From Streptomyces sp. NBC_01446 (GTDB lineage Bacteria > Actinomycetota > Actinomycetes > Streptomycetales > Streptomycetaceae), in the NCBI RefSeq assembly GCF_026340095.1, contig NZ_JAPEPO010000001.1:5356001-5420000 (forward strand): 64,000 nucleotides of DNA, read 5' to 3'. Both the position numbers and the translations under genes were made by a program. The notes beneath the pieces are model-generated. The model was not told the DNA's origin, did not search any database, and worked only from the letters and a program-made list of their open reading frames with translations. Positions within the stretch are counted from its first letter, which is position 1; every line of letters starts with the position of its first letter. Below are positions 1 to 10,273 of this stretch, piece after piece.

Positions 1-451
1 AGTCCGGATTGACCTTCTTCGCTCCGGTGCAGAGCGAGAGACGCGTCGAGCCGTCGAAGAGGCCGCCCTGGATCCACGCCGTCGTGATACCTGCCGTGTC
101 AGAGGCGCTGGTATCCCAGGAGTCCGTCGTGTCGGAGCCCTTCGTGTTGTGGTGCCAGGACCAGTAGTGAATGTCCTCGCCCCTTCTCTGGGTCACCAAG
201 CGGACTGCGGGATGCGCACCGTCCGCCTTCGTGTCCTTGGCCTCCAGGTGCACAGACGTCAACGCGTTGGCGCTCGCCCAGTTCCACCCACCCAGCGCTT
301 CCCCGGTGATGACGATCGGGCCAAGGACGGGATGCGTCACGCCGCACGAGCTGGAGGCTTCGGCGGCGGCTGCCGGACTTGCCGCCAAGGGAATGGCGAC
401 GAGGGCGACGGCTGAGCAGAGGAGCGCCGAGTATCTGTATCTGTGTCGCAT
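1..451 (-). CDS. Exported protein of unknown function (3' end outside the window)
   Basis: About 150 codons are visible; the rest lies beyond the left edge. The ATG at 451 is preceded by AAAGGTGAG at a usable spacing. The N-terminus is a classic Sec signal peptide: a basic start (MRHRYRY), a hydrophobic stretch at about residues 8-24, then an Ala-rich cleavage zone (ASPAAAEA) near residues 24-31. The mature part begins with a Ser-rich stretch and Cys35 (CGVTHPV) and is rich in Trp, His and Thr (HYWSWHHNT); a second Cys lies near the truncation, so a disulfide is possible. I recognise no family. It could be a small secreted beta-rich protein, but that is inference from composition only. Confidence 0.75.
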   Translation of the reverse strand, partial: MRHRYRYSALLCSAVALVAIPLAASPAAAAEASSSCGVTHPVLGPIVITGEALGGWNWASANALTSVHLEAKDTKADGAHPAVRLVTQRRGEDIHYWSWHHNTKGSDTTDSWDTSASDTAGITTAWIQGGLFDGSTRLSLCTGAKKVNPD

Positions 452-606
452 GCTCACCTTTCACCTGGCCAGAGAGCTGGCCAACAGAGGGGGATTACCC
501 TGAGTGATCATGCATGGCGAGAATGGCGTCTGCGCAGACTTTCGGTTGAGTGTGAGGTGTTGCATGACTCGCGGGTCGGCGTTGCGCCGACTTCGGGTAC
601 GACATA

Positions 607-634
607 GGGCTCCCAACCTGTCGGCCGGGAGCCC
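607..634 (-). terminator. Hairpin downstream of the 658-1629 gene
   Basis: Perfect 8-bp inverted repeat GGGCTCCC / GGGAGCCC with a 12-nt loop, 24 bp beyond the stop codon of the minus-strand gene. There is no U-run, as is common for Streptomyces terminators. Confidence 0.5.
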
Positions 635-657
635 CGCATGCTCAACTGCCGGTGCCG

Positions 658-1629
658 TCAGGACTTGACGCGGACCTCGCCGCGGAGCTTGGTCGACGTG
701 TCGGCGGCGCTCTGCAGATCCGCGTTCTTGCCCGTCATGGCCGTCGCCAGGTCGACGGGGATGACGATGCCGAGGGTGCTGTGGTCACCCCAGATGCAGA
801 CCGGCATCGACATCTCCTTGGGAGCGGAGGAGGTCTCGCCGCTGCTGGGCGTGTCGTTCTTGATCTTCGTTTCCTGGCACTTCATCACCGCGCCGTCGGA
901 GTCGAAGCTCTGCGGAGTGCCGACCAGCTTTCCGGTGTCGGAGTTGTCCGTCGAAGACTTCTTCTTCATTTCGGCGAACATGCCGTCCACGACCTTCTCC
1001 GGGTCGGAGATCTCGCCGTAGACGCCTATGAACTTCAGGTACTTGACCGCGAGCGGGTTCGTCTTGGTGTCGCCGGCCTGGTAGTCCGCGCCGACGCCCT
1101 GGGCGTTCTTGACGCCGTTCTTCTCGGCGTCCTTGACGTCCTTGTCGCTCATGCTGGAGTCGTCGCCGCTCGCCGACTTCTTGTACTCCCCGAGCACCGT
1201 TGCCGGCGTCGTCAGCTTGTGCGGGCCGTCGTCCGCCACGGACGAGCCGCCGCCGAACACGAAGTACGCGCCCACGCCGATCGCCGCGACCACGGCCACC
1301 GCGCCGATGATCAGGCCCGTCTTCTTCTTGCCACCCTGGGGCGGGCCGGGGGGCGGAGGGACCTGCCCGTAGGGGGCCTGGGGCTGCTGGCCGTAGGGGC
1401 CCGGCTGCTGGGGCTGGCTGTAGCCGCCAGGCTGGCCGTACGGCTGCTGCGGCTGGCCGTACGGGGGCTGCTGCGGCGGCACGCCCTGCGGGGCCTGCTG
1501 CGGGTAGCCGTAGCCGGGCTGGGGCGCGGCCGGGGGCTGCTGCCCGTAGGGGCCCGGCTGCGGCTGGCCGTAGGGTCCGGGCTGCTGAGGCTGCTGCCCG
1601 CCGTACGGGCCCGGCTGGTTGTAGCTCAT
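658..1629 (-). CDS. Pro/Gln/Tyr-rich single-pass membrane protein
   Basis: 323 residues, unknown function. Residues 1-100 are a disordered cytoplasmic arm made of PYGQ/QPGPYGQ-type repeats, ending in a Lys-rich stop (GGKKKTG). One transmembrane helix follows at about 103-127 (LIIGAVAVVAAIGVGAYFVF). The remaining roughly 195 residues are predicted outside the cell, are Lys/Asp/Ser-rich and contain two Cys (KCQE and VCIW) that could form a disulfide. The ATG at 1629 is preceded by GGGAGGGA; a longer reading upstream has no ribosome site. The gene is divergent from valS. This architecture is common among Streptomyces membrane proteins that sense or bind at the surface, but I cannot assign a ligand. 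Confidence 0.85.
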   Translation of the reverse strand: MSYNQPGPYGGQQPQQPGPYGQPQPGPYGQQPPAAPQPGYGYPQQAPQGVPPQQPPYGQPQQPYGQPGGYSQPQQPGPYGQQPQAPYGQVPPPPGPPQGGKKKTGLIIGAVAVVAAIGVGAYFVFGGGSSVADDGPHKLTTPATVLGEYKKSASGDDSSMSDKDVKDAEKNGVKNAQGVGADYQAGDTKTNPLAVKYLKFIGVYGEISDPEKVVDGMFAEMKKKSSTDNSDTGKLVGTPQSFDSDGAVMKCQETKIKNDTPSSGETSSAPKEMSMPVCIWGDHSTLGIVIPVDLATAMTGKNADLQSAADTSTKLRGEVRVKS

Positions 1630-1802
1630 TTCTGGGGTTCCCTCCCGATGCTTATGCGTTCCGAACATCCTGGCGGAAGGTGACCGTGTGTGGGGATCCC
1701 GGGGGCGGATCGGTGCCATGTTGTTGAAAGGTTGTGCCAGACGGCCGGGGCGGCCGCCGCGTCGCACGGGAATCCGGTTTCGGGGCACCCCTGCCGCGCC
1801 CC

Positions 1803-1808
1803 TAAACT
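1803..1808 (+). promoter_or_regulatory. -10 box of a leaderless valS promoter
   Basis: TAAACT ends 6 nt before the GTG start at 1815 and there is no SD before that GTG, so transcription probably starts at or beside the start codon. A weak -35 candidate (TTCGGG) lies 18 nt upstream. Confidence 0.55.
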
Positions 1809-1814
1809 GGGCCC

Positions 1815-4445
<2,631 letters not shown>

Positions 4446-4515
4446 CGTGGCTGACGCCTTCGAGGTGCGACGCGTCCGTCGTCCGTGAAGTGCGTGAAGT
4501 GCGTGAAGTGCGGTG

Positions 4516-4551
4516 AAGGCCCCCCGGATCCTCATGGCTCCGGGGGGCCTT
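4516..4551. terminator. Bidirectional terminator between valS and a convergent gene
   Basis: A 13-bp perfect stem (AAGGCCCCCCGGA and its complement) with a 10-nt loop, 70 bp after valS and 25 bp before the end of the minus-strand gene at 4577. Just upstream (about 4486-4512) the 9-mer CGTGAAGTG occurs three times in tandem. Confidence 0.85.
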
Positions 4552-4576
4552 CGCGTTTCTCCGGGTGGCGGGGGCT

Positions 4577-5209
4577 CTACGTTCGTAGCCCCAGGCGTTG
4601 CAGCTCCGCGTCCGCCAAGGCGTCCAGCACCACCGGGTCCGCTTCTCGCCAGCCCTTCGCCAGCGAGCCCGGGCCAGGGCCCGGGGGGACGTCCAGGTCC
4701 GGGTCCAGATCCAGGTCCGGGTCCGGCGTCTCGTGGGGCGCGGCCGGGAGCAGTTCCGCCGTCGCCGCCAGTTCGTCCAGCGGGCGCAACAGCGCCCTCA
4801 GCGCCAGTAGTTCACGGCCGTCCTCCGTCCCCGCCAGCTCCTGCGCTGCCGCCGCCTGACGCGTCCAGCGAATGCGGCGGGGCAGCCACACCGTGAGCAT
4901 CAGGCCCACCGGGATCACGAAGAGCGCCACCGCACCCAGGACCGCGAGGGCCTGTGCGGCCGCCGGGCCCTGCGGGGCCGGTGCCGCGCTCACGATCCTG
5001 TCGCCCGCGTGGGCCACGCCCCGCAGCGCTCCGTCCACCGAGCTGCCGAGGAGCGGGATACGAGGGCGGTGCTGGGCCGGCTGGGACGCCAGCTGTGCCA
5101 GCCGGTGCGCGGCCAGCGCCACCGCTGCCCACAGCGCAATCCACAGCAGGGCGGCGCCGTCGCCCAGGAATTGGCGTGCGCGGCGGCCGGGGTTGTGTGC
5201 GTACCACAT
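4577..5209 (-). CDS. Two-helix membrane protein, unknown function
   Basis: 210 residues from an ATG at 5209 (MWYAHNPGRRARQ). Two hydrophobic segments are visible, at roughly residues 17-37 (ALLWIALWAAVALAAHR) and 88-108 (VLGAVALFVIPVGLMLTVW), the second followed by a basic stop (LPRRIRWTR). The C-terminal half is Leu/Ala-rich and helical (LLALRALLRPLDELAATAELL), followed by an Asp-Leu/Pro spacer (DPDLDLDPDLDV). The order suggests both ends inside the cell. The reading frame stays open 21 codons upstream, but I prefer 5209 because that extension is Pro/Arg-rich and unlike the gene body. No family recognised; seemingly a Streptomyces-type hypothetical. Confidence 0.75.
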   Translation of the reverse strand: MWYAHNPGRRARQFLGDGAALLWIALWAAVALAAHRLAQLASQPAQHRPRIPLLGSSVDGALRGVAHAGDRIVSAAPAPQGPAAAQALAVLGAVALFVIPVGLMLTVWLPRRIRWTRQAAAAQELAGTEDGRELLALRALLRPLDELAATAELLPAAPHETPDPDLDLDPDLDVPPGPGPGSLAKGWREADPVVLDALADAELQRLGLRT

Positions 5210-5326
5210 GGTCCGATTGGACCTTCTCCGTACGGGGCCGGGGGCGCACCGCGCCGGGGGCTCTCCCGGCATCCCCGGTTCGGGTCAGCCCTTTCCGGCC
5301 CCCACGCACCCTTGGGATCAGGCCAC

Positions 5327-6325
5327 TTACGCGGCCTTCAGCAGGCGCTGGAGCGAGTCGAAGTCCTCAACGCACTTGCCGCAGCCCAGCGCCACGCTGT
5401 CCAGCGGGGCCTCTGCGGGGAAGACGGGGATGCCTGTCGCCTCCGTCATGCGCACGTCCAGGCCCGGAAGCAGCGCGCCGCCGCCCGTCAGCACGATGCC
5501 GTGCTCCATGACGTCGCCGGAGAGCTCCGGCGGGCACTCCTCGAGGGTCGCCCTGAGCGCCGAGACGATCGCTTCGACGGGGGAGTTGAGGGCTTCCCGG
5601 ATCTCTCGGGTGGTGAGGGTCGCGGTGTGGGGGAGGCCGGCCAGCCGTTGACGGCCTCGCACCGTGAAGGTGCCCGTTTCGGAGAGTTCCTGGGCCGGGG
5701 CCGCTGAGCCGATGGCCAGTTTGACCGCCTCCGCGGTGCGTTCGCCGATCAGCAGGCCGTGTTCCTTGCGCACGTGGTCCGTGATCGCCTCGTCCATGCG
5801 GTCGCCTCCGACGCGCAGGGACCGGGCGGTGACGATGCCGCCCAGCGAGATCACCGCCACCTCGGTGGTGCCGCCGCCTATGTCCACGACCATCGAGCCG
5901 CGCGCCTCGGCCACCGGGAGGCCCGCGCCCATCGCCGCGGCCATGGGTTCCTCTATGACGTGGACCGCCCGGGCTCCGGCTCGTTGTGCCGCGTGGACGA
6001 TCGCCCGGCGCTCCACCGGAGTGACCCCGCTCGGGACGCAGATGACCATGCGGGTCCTGGGGCGGCGGCCCGGGACCGCCTTGCGCACGAAGTGACGGAG
6101 CATCTCCTCCGCCGCCTCGTAGTCGCTGATCACACCATTGCGGAGGGGGCGGATCGCGGTGATGGAGCCCGGGGTGCGGCCGAGCGTCGCCTTGGCTTCC
6201 GTGCCGACGGCGACGGTCGTCCTGTTCTGTTTCAGCGCCACCACAGACGGCTCATTGAGCACGATCCCCTTGCCGCGTACGTAGAGAAGTGTGTTGGCGG
6301 TGCCGAGATCGATGCCTATGTCCAT
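5327..6325 (-). CDS. Second MreB/Mbl-type actin-like protein
   Basis: 332 residues with the full MreB fold signatures: phosphate-1 GIDLGTANTLLYVRGKG near the start, VVDIGGGTTEVAVISLGG (phosphate-2), and GIVLTGGGALLPGLD (adenosine). It forms membrane-associated filaments that organise wall synthesis in the family. It is clearly distinct from the MreB encoded at 9109 (for example GRTPGSITAIRPLRNGVI against GRTPGNIVAVRPLKDGVI) and ends LQRLLKAA rather than in a basic tail. The ATG at 6325 is the family start; the open frame upstream is not coding in character. It is divergent from folC with about 133 bp between. In S. coelicolor I remember folC and valS as neighbours, so this copy may be lineage-specific. 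Confidence 0.92.
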   Translation of the reverse strand: MDIGIDLGTANTLLYVRGKGIVLNEPSVVALKQNRTTVAVGTEAKATLGRTPGSITAIRPLRNGVISDYEAAEEMLRHFVRKAVPGRRPRTRMVICVPSGVTPVERRAIVHAAQRAGARAVHVIEEPMAAAMGAGLPVAEARGSMVVDIGGGTTEVAVISLGGIVTARSLRVGGDRMDEAITDHVRKEHGLLIGERTAEAVKLAIGSAAPAQELSETGTFTVRGRQRLAGLPHTATLTTREIREALNSPVEAIVSALRATLEECPPELSGDVMEHGIVLTGGGALLPGLDVRMTEATGIPVFPAEAPLDSVALGCGKCVEDFDSLQRLLKAA

Positions 6326-6445
6326 GATCGCCAAGTTTGCAGTGTGATGCCGCGGTCCGGATGGACCAAGGTCCCGAAACGGACGGGCCGAAAGTCCCTG
6401 ACTTGCCGGGTGGGGTGCGGGCCGGGCCGTGTCGGTGGTTCTCCG

Positions 6446-6451
6446 TAGACT
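6446..6451 (+). promoter_or_regulatory. -10 box of a leaderless folC promoter
   Basis: TAGACT ends 7 nt before the GTG at 6459, with no SD in between. This sets the folC start at 6459 rather than the in-frame GTG at 6429, which lies upstream of the promoter. Confidence 0.55.
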
Positions 6452-6458
6452 GGCTTGT

Positions 6459-7970
6459 GTGAGTGAGCTCCCCCCGCGTGACAGCGGCGAATCCGACGGC
6501 TTCGACGACATCGTGGACGCCGAGACCGAGCGTGACCCCGATCTGGCACTGATCGAGGCCGGCAGCCGTACCCTCCGGACGCAGGGGGGTGCTCCGCAGG
6601 GGGACGGTGTGCCCGGGCGGCCGCAGGATCCCCAGGTGGCCGAGGCCCTGCGAGAGGTCGAGACCGAGCTCGCGGGGCGGTGGGGCGAGACCAAGCTGGA
6701 GCCGTCCGTCTCGCGTATCGCCGCTCTGATGGACGTGCTCGGTGACCCGCAGCGCGCCTATCCCTCGATCCACATCACGGGGACGAACGGCAAGACGTCC
6801 ACGGCCCGCATGATCGAGACCCTTCTCGGCGCTTTCGAGCTGCGCACCGGGCGTTATACCTCGCCTCACGTCCAGTCGATCACCGAGCGCATCAGTCTCG
6901 ACGGCGCGCCGATCGACTACGAGCGGTTCATCGAGACCTATCGGGACATTGCCCCGTATGTGGAGATGGTCGACCAGAAAGAGGAATTCCGGCTTTCCTT
7001 TTTCGAGGTGCTCACGGGGATGGCGTACGCCGCCTTCGCCGACGCGCCCGTCGATGCCGCCGTCGTCGAGGTCGGAATGGGCGGCAGCTGGGACGCCACC
7101 AATGTGATCGACGCTTCGGTGGCCGTCGTGACTCCCATCGATCTGGACCACACGGACCGGCTGGGTTCCACCCCTGGCGAGATCGCCCAGGAGAAGGCCG
7201 GAATCATCAAGCAGGGCGCCACGGTGATCATGGCGCAGCAGCCCGTCGACGCCGCTCAGGTGCTCCTGAAGAAGGCTGTCGACGTGGACGCCACCGTGGC
7301 CCGGGAAGGGCTCGAGTTCGGCGTCGTCTCCCGGCAGGTCGCCGTGGGCGGGCAGTTGCTGACCCTGCGCGGGCTCGGCGGCGAGTACGACGGGATCTTC
7401 CTCCCGCTGCACGGCGCCCACCAGGCGGCCAACGCGGCTGTCGCGCTGGCCGCGGTCGAGGCCTTCTTCGGGATCGGGTCCGAGCAGGCCCGGCTGCTCG
7501 ATGTGGACACCGTCCGCCAGGCCTTCGCCGGCGCCACGTCGCCCGGCCGGCTCGAGGTCGTGAGGCGTTCGCCGACCGTGGTGCTCGACGCCGCGCACAA
7601 CCCGGCCGGTGCCCGCGTCACCGCCGAGGCCATCAGTGAGGTCTTCGACTTCAGTCGGCTGGTGGGAGTCGTGGGAGCGAGCGGCGACAAGAACGTGCGC
7701 GGGGTGCTCGAGGCCTTCGAGCCGATCTTCGCCGAGGTCGTCGTCACGCAGAACTCCAGCCATCGCGCGATGGACGCGGACGAGCTCGCCGCCATCGCGG
7801 TCGAGGTCTTCGGGGACGAGCGCGTGCAGGTCGAGCCCCGCCTCGACGACGCTCTCGAGGCCGCCATCACGCTGGCCGAGGAAGAGGGCGAGTTCTCCGG
7901 CGGCGGTGTGCTCGTCACCGGGTCCGTGATCACTGTCGGCGAGGCCCGGCTGCTGTTGGGGAAGGGCTGA
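6459..7970 (+). CDS. folC: Folylpolyglutamate synthase / dihydrofolate synthase
   Basis: Adds glutamate to (dihydro)pteroate and folates using ATP. 503 residues, Mur-ligase fold: the ATP P-loop ITGTNGKTSTARM near residue 108, the folate-site region TSPHVQSITERI, the catalytic-lysine loop EKAGIIKQGATVI, and the C-terminal Mur domain with VVLDAAHNPAGA. The first 80 residues are acidic and variable, as in other Streptomyces FolC. The GTG start at 6459 is set by the leaderless promoter. The DUF4233 gene follows after 6 bp, and the two are probably cotranscribed with ndk. Confidence 0.96.
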   Translation: MSELPPRDSGESDGFDDIVDAETERDPDLALIEAGSRTLRTQGGAPQGDGVPGRPQDPQVAEALREVETELAGRWGETKLEPSVSRIAALMDVLGDPQRAYPSIHITGTNGKTSTARMIETLLGAFELRTGRYTSPHVQSITERISLDGAPIDYERFIETYRDIAPYVEMVDQKEEFRLSFFEVLTGMAYAAFADAPVDAAVVEVGMGGSWDATNVIDASVAVVTPIDLDHTDRLGSTPGEIAQEKAGIIKQGATVIMAQQPVDAAQVLLKKAVDVDATVAREGLEFGVVSRQVAVGGQLLTLRGLGGEYDGIFLPLHGAHQAANAAVALAAVEAFFGIGSEQARLLDVDTVRQAFAGATSPGRLEVVRRSPTVVLDAAHNPAGARVTAEAISEVFDFSRLVGVVGASGDKNVRGVLEAFEPIFAEVVVTQNSSHRAMDADELAAIAVEVFGDERVQVEPRLDDALEAAITLAEEEGEFSGGGVLVTGSVITVGEARLLLGKG

Positions 7971-7976
7971 TCCGCT

Positions 7977-8330
7977 GTGCGCGTGCTGTGTTCATCGACC
8001 CTGATCGGTGAGTTCTTCGTCATCGGCTTCGCCGGACTCGTCGCCATGAAGGACCCCGACCTCTCGGGCGGGGTCGTGTGGGGCGTGTGCGGTGTCGCCA
8101 TGCTGCTGTCCGTGCTGCTGTGCGGGGCGCTCGGGCGGCGCGGCGGCATCGAGCTGGGGTGGGTGCTTCAAGCGGCGCTCGTCGCCAGCGGGTTCGTCGT
8201 GCCGATGATGTTCATCCTGGGTCTCTGCTTCGCCGGGCTCTGGTGGGCCTCCGTCCACTTCGGCCGCCGGATCGACGAGGCCAAGGCCAGGTGGGCCGCC
8301 CAGGCCGAGGCCGGAGGTAACACCGCGTAG
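7977..8330 (+). CDS. DUF4233 membrane protein
   Basis: 117 residues, mostly membrane: hydrophobic segments at about 7-24 (TLIGEFFVIGFAGLVAM), 33-52 (VVWGVCGVAMLLSVLLCGA) and 61-93 (two further helices), then a short basic cytoplasmic tail (GRRIDEAKARW). Proteins of this family typically lie directly after folC in actinomycetes; the role is unknown, although the constant pairing hints at folate or membrane transport of a related compound (inference). The GTG start is 6 bp after the folC stop, with GGGGAAGGG inside the end of folC as its ribosome site. Confidence 0.88.
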   Translation: MRVLCSSTLIGEFFVIGFAGLVAMKDPDLSGGVVWGVCGVAMLLSVLLCGALGRRGGIELGWVLQAALVASGFVVPMMFILGLCFAGLWWASVHFGRRIDEAKARWAAQAEAGGNTA

Positions 8331-8379
8331 CCGTGCCCGGTATCGTGCGGACATCCCACGAAGATTTTGGAGCCGCACC

Positions 8380-8793
8380 ATGAGTCAGCGCACTCTTGTC
8401 CTTCTCAAGCCCGACGCCGTCCGCCGCGGTCTCGTCGGCGAGATCATCGGCCGGATCGAGCGCAAGGCCGGCTGGACGATCAGCGCGCTGGAACTGCGGA
8501 ACCTGGACCAGGACACCCTGGAGCAGCACTACGGCGAGCACAAGGGCAAGCCCTTCTACGAGCCGCTGGTCGCCTTCATGGCGTCCGGGCCCGTGGTGGC
8601 TCTCGTCGTCGAGGGCGAGCGGGTCATCGAGGGTGTGCGTCAGCTGGCCGGCCCGACCGACCCGATCGCCGCCGCTCCGGGCTCCATCCGTGGCGACTTC
8701 GGCACCATCGTCCGCGAGAACCTGATCCACGCATCGGACTCGGAGGAGTCGGCCGAGCGCGAGCTGAAGATCTTCTTCCCCGGGCAGGTGTAG
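8380..8793 (+). CDS. ndk: Nucleoside diphosphate kinase
   Basis: Transfers the gamma phosphate from ATP to NDPs through a phospho-histidine. 137 residues, full length. It starts MSQRTLVLLKPDAV, and the catalytic His117 is in NLIHASDS (most bacteria have NxxHGSDS; the Ala form is, to my knowledge, normal in Streptomyces). The ATG at 8380 has GGAG 7 nt upstream. Two hairpin terminators follow. Confidence 0.98.
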   Translation: MSQRTLVLLKPDAVRRGLVGEIIGRIERKAGWTISALELRNLDQDTLEQHYGEHKGKPFYEPLVAFMASGPVVALVVEGERVIEGVRQLAGPTDPIAAAPGSIRGDFGTIVRENLIHASDSEESAERELKIFFPGQV

Positions 8794-8794
8794 T

Positions 8795-8824
8795 CCGGTC
8801 CGTGAGACCGGAAAGTTCTTTTTC
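8795..8824 (+). terminator. ndk terminator with U-rich tail
   Basis: CCGGTC-CGTGA-GACCGG begins 1 nt after the ndk stop and is followed by AAAGTTCTTTTT: a rare clear intrinsic terminator for this genome. Confidence 0.8.
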
Positions 8825-8860
8825 TGACGCTCCGTCAGTCGGGGAGCGCCGCTGAACAGG

Positions 8861-8888
8861 GGCGGCCGGAGAAATTCGGCCGCCTTTT
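8861..8888 (+). terminator. Second hairpin after ndk
   Basis: GGCGGCCG / CGGCCGCC 8-bp stem, 8-nt loop, then TTTT. It insulates mreB from ndk readthrough. Confidence 0.75.
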
Positions 8889-9108
8889 GGCATATGCGCC
8901 CCCGTTGGGGGAACGCGACACTCCGTCGGCACGTCCCCATTAGCGGAGCGGGGATTCATCTGCTGACAATGGCGAAGACCCTCGCGCCGTGTTCGTGCAG
9001 GCGAGACTACGATGTAAGCCTCCACGCCACTCGCACCCACCTCGCCTACCTAACAAGCCATCAAACGCTCCACTTGGGAAGGCCAGACGAATCCTGATGG
9101 GGAACTCA
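8889..9108 (+). promoter_or_regulatory. mreB upstream region
   Basis: 220 bp without a gene, less G+C-rich than its surroundings. It contains a possible -10 (TACGAT at 9008-9013) but no convincing -35 element. Because terminators separate it from ndk, the mreB promoter(s) must lie here. No operator repeat is evident. Confidence 0.4.
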
Positions 9109-10128
9109 ATGTCGTTCATCGGCCGTGACATGGCTGTCGACCTCGGGACCGCCAACACGCTGGTGTACGTCAGGGGTCGCGGGATCGTACTCAACGAGCC
9201 GTCCGTCGTCGCGATCAACACCAACACCGGCGGCATCCTCGCTGTCGGCGCCGAAGCCAAGAAGATGATCGGCCGTACGCCGGGCAACATCGTCGCCGTG
9301 CGACCGCTGAAGGACGGCGTGATCGCCGACTTCGAGATCACCGAGCGCATGCTCCGCTACTTCATCCTGAAGATCCACAAGCGGCGCTACCTCGCTCGCC
9401 CCCGTGTCGTGGTGTGCGTGCCCTCCGGCATCACCGGTGTCGAGCGCCGCGCGGTCATCGAGGCCTCCTCGCAGGCCGGTGCCCGCCAGGTGCACATCAT
9501 CGAGGAGCCCATGGCCGCGGCCATCGGCTCCGGCCTCCCGGTCCACGAGGCCACGGGCAACATGGTGGTCGACATCGGCGGCGGCACCACCGAGGTCGCG
9601 GTGATCTCGCTCGGCGGAATCGTCACAGCACAGTCCATCCGGGTCGCCGGGGACGAGCTGGACAACGCGATCATCCAGCACATCAAGAAGGAGTACTCGC
9701 TGCTTCTTGGTGAGCGGACTGCCGAGCAGATCAAGATCACGATTGGCTCCGCGTACGACCTCGACTCCGACGAACACACCGAAATCCGTGGGCGCGACCT
9801 TGTGTCCGGACTCCCGAAGACCGTCGTCATCTCGGCCGCCGAGGTGCGCAAGGCGATCGAGGAACCGGTCAACGCGATCGTCGACGCCGTCAAGACGACC
9901 CTGGACAAGTGCCCGCCGGAGCTGTCGGGCGACGTCATGGACCGGGGCATCGTGCTCACCGGCGGCGGCGCCCTGCTGCGCGGCCTCGACGAGCGGCTGC
10001 GCCGTGAGACGGGCATGCCGATCCACATCGCCGAGGACCCCCTCGACAGCGTGGCGCTCGGCTCCGGCAAGTGCGTCGAGGAGTTCGAGGCGCTCCAGCA
10101 GGTGCTGGACGCCCAGCCGCGCAGATGA
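9109..10128 (+). CDS. mreB: Rod-shape protein MreB
   Basis: Bacterial actin that polymerises under the membrane; in Streptomyces it acts mainly in spore wall thickening. 339 residues from ATG 9109 (MSFIGRDMAVDLG), which has GGGGAA 4 nt upstream; an ATG four codons earlier (9097) is possible. Motifs: VDLGTANTLVYVRGRG, VVDIGGGTTEVAVISLGG, GIVLTGGGALLRGLDE. Near-textbook sequence, ending in the usual basic AQPRR. First gene of the mre cluster, but mreC follows only after 145 bp with a large hairpin, so mreB is probably expressed more strongly than the rest. Confidence 0.97.
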   Translation: MSFIGRDMAVDLGTANTLVYVRGRGIVLNEPSVVAINTNTGGILAVGAEAKKMIGRTPGNIVAVRPLKDGVIADFEITERMLRYFILKIHKRRYLARPRVVVCVPSGITGVERRAVIEASSQAGARQVHIIEEPMAAAIGSGLPVHEATGNMVVDIGGGTTEVAVISLGGIVTAQSIRVAGDELDNAIIQHIKKEYSLLLGERTAEQIKITIGSAYDLDSDEHTEIRGRDLVSGLPKTVVISAAEVRKAIEEPVNAIVDAVKTTLDKCPPELSGDVMDRGIVLTGGGALLRGLDERLRRETGMPIHIAEDPLDSVALGSGKCVEEFEALQQVLDAQPRR

Positions 10129-10142
10129 CCTGACGCGAGACG

Positions 10143-10178
10143 TCCGCCGTACGAGTGCCTGCCACTTCGTACGGCGGA
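10143..10178 (+). terminator. Hairpin between mreB and mreC
   Basis: TCCGCCGTACGA plus GTG pairs with CAC plus TCGTACGGCGGA (one bulged T), 15 bp in total, loop CCTGC, without a U-run. Probably a partial terminator or processing site that lowers mreC expression. A short AT-rich stretch (GATATATAGG, about 10184-10193) just after it could serve as a secondary -10. Confidence 0.55.
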
Positions 10179-10273
10179 TCGTTGATATATAGGCAAGGCG
10201 TAAGAATTCCCCATAACCTGCGGTACCTCAGGGTTTCCGCAGAATCCGATTGAGGAAGGCACGGCCGCCGCAC

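Noticed and set aside
99..464. 121-codon minus-strand frame at the left edge
   Set aside because: It is out of frame with the signal-peptide protein starting at 451, which has better codon bias and a real signal sequence.
8700..8793. Ndk active site HASDS instead of HGSDS as a possible defect
   Set aside because: The catalytic His is present and, as far as I recall, the Ala form is normal in Streptomyces Ndk.
8989..9108. Upstream extension of mreB to 8989
   Set aside because: The added residues have no similarity to MreB and no ribosome site; MSFIGRD at 9109 is the family start with GGGGAA upstream.
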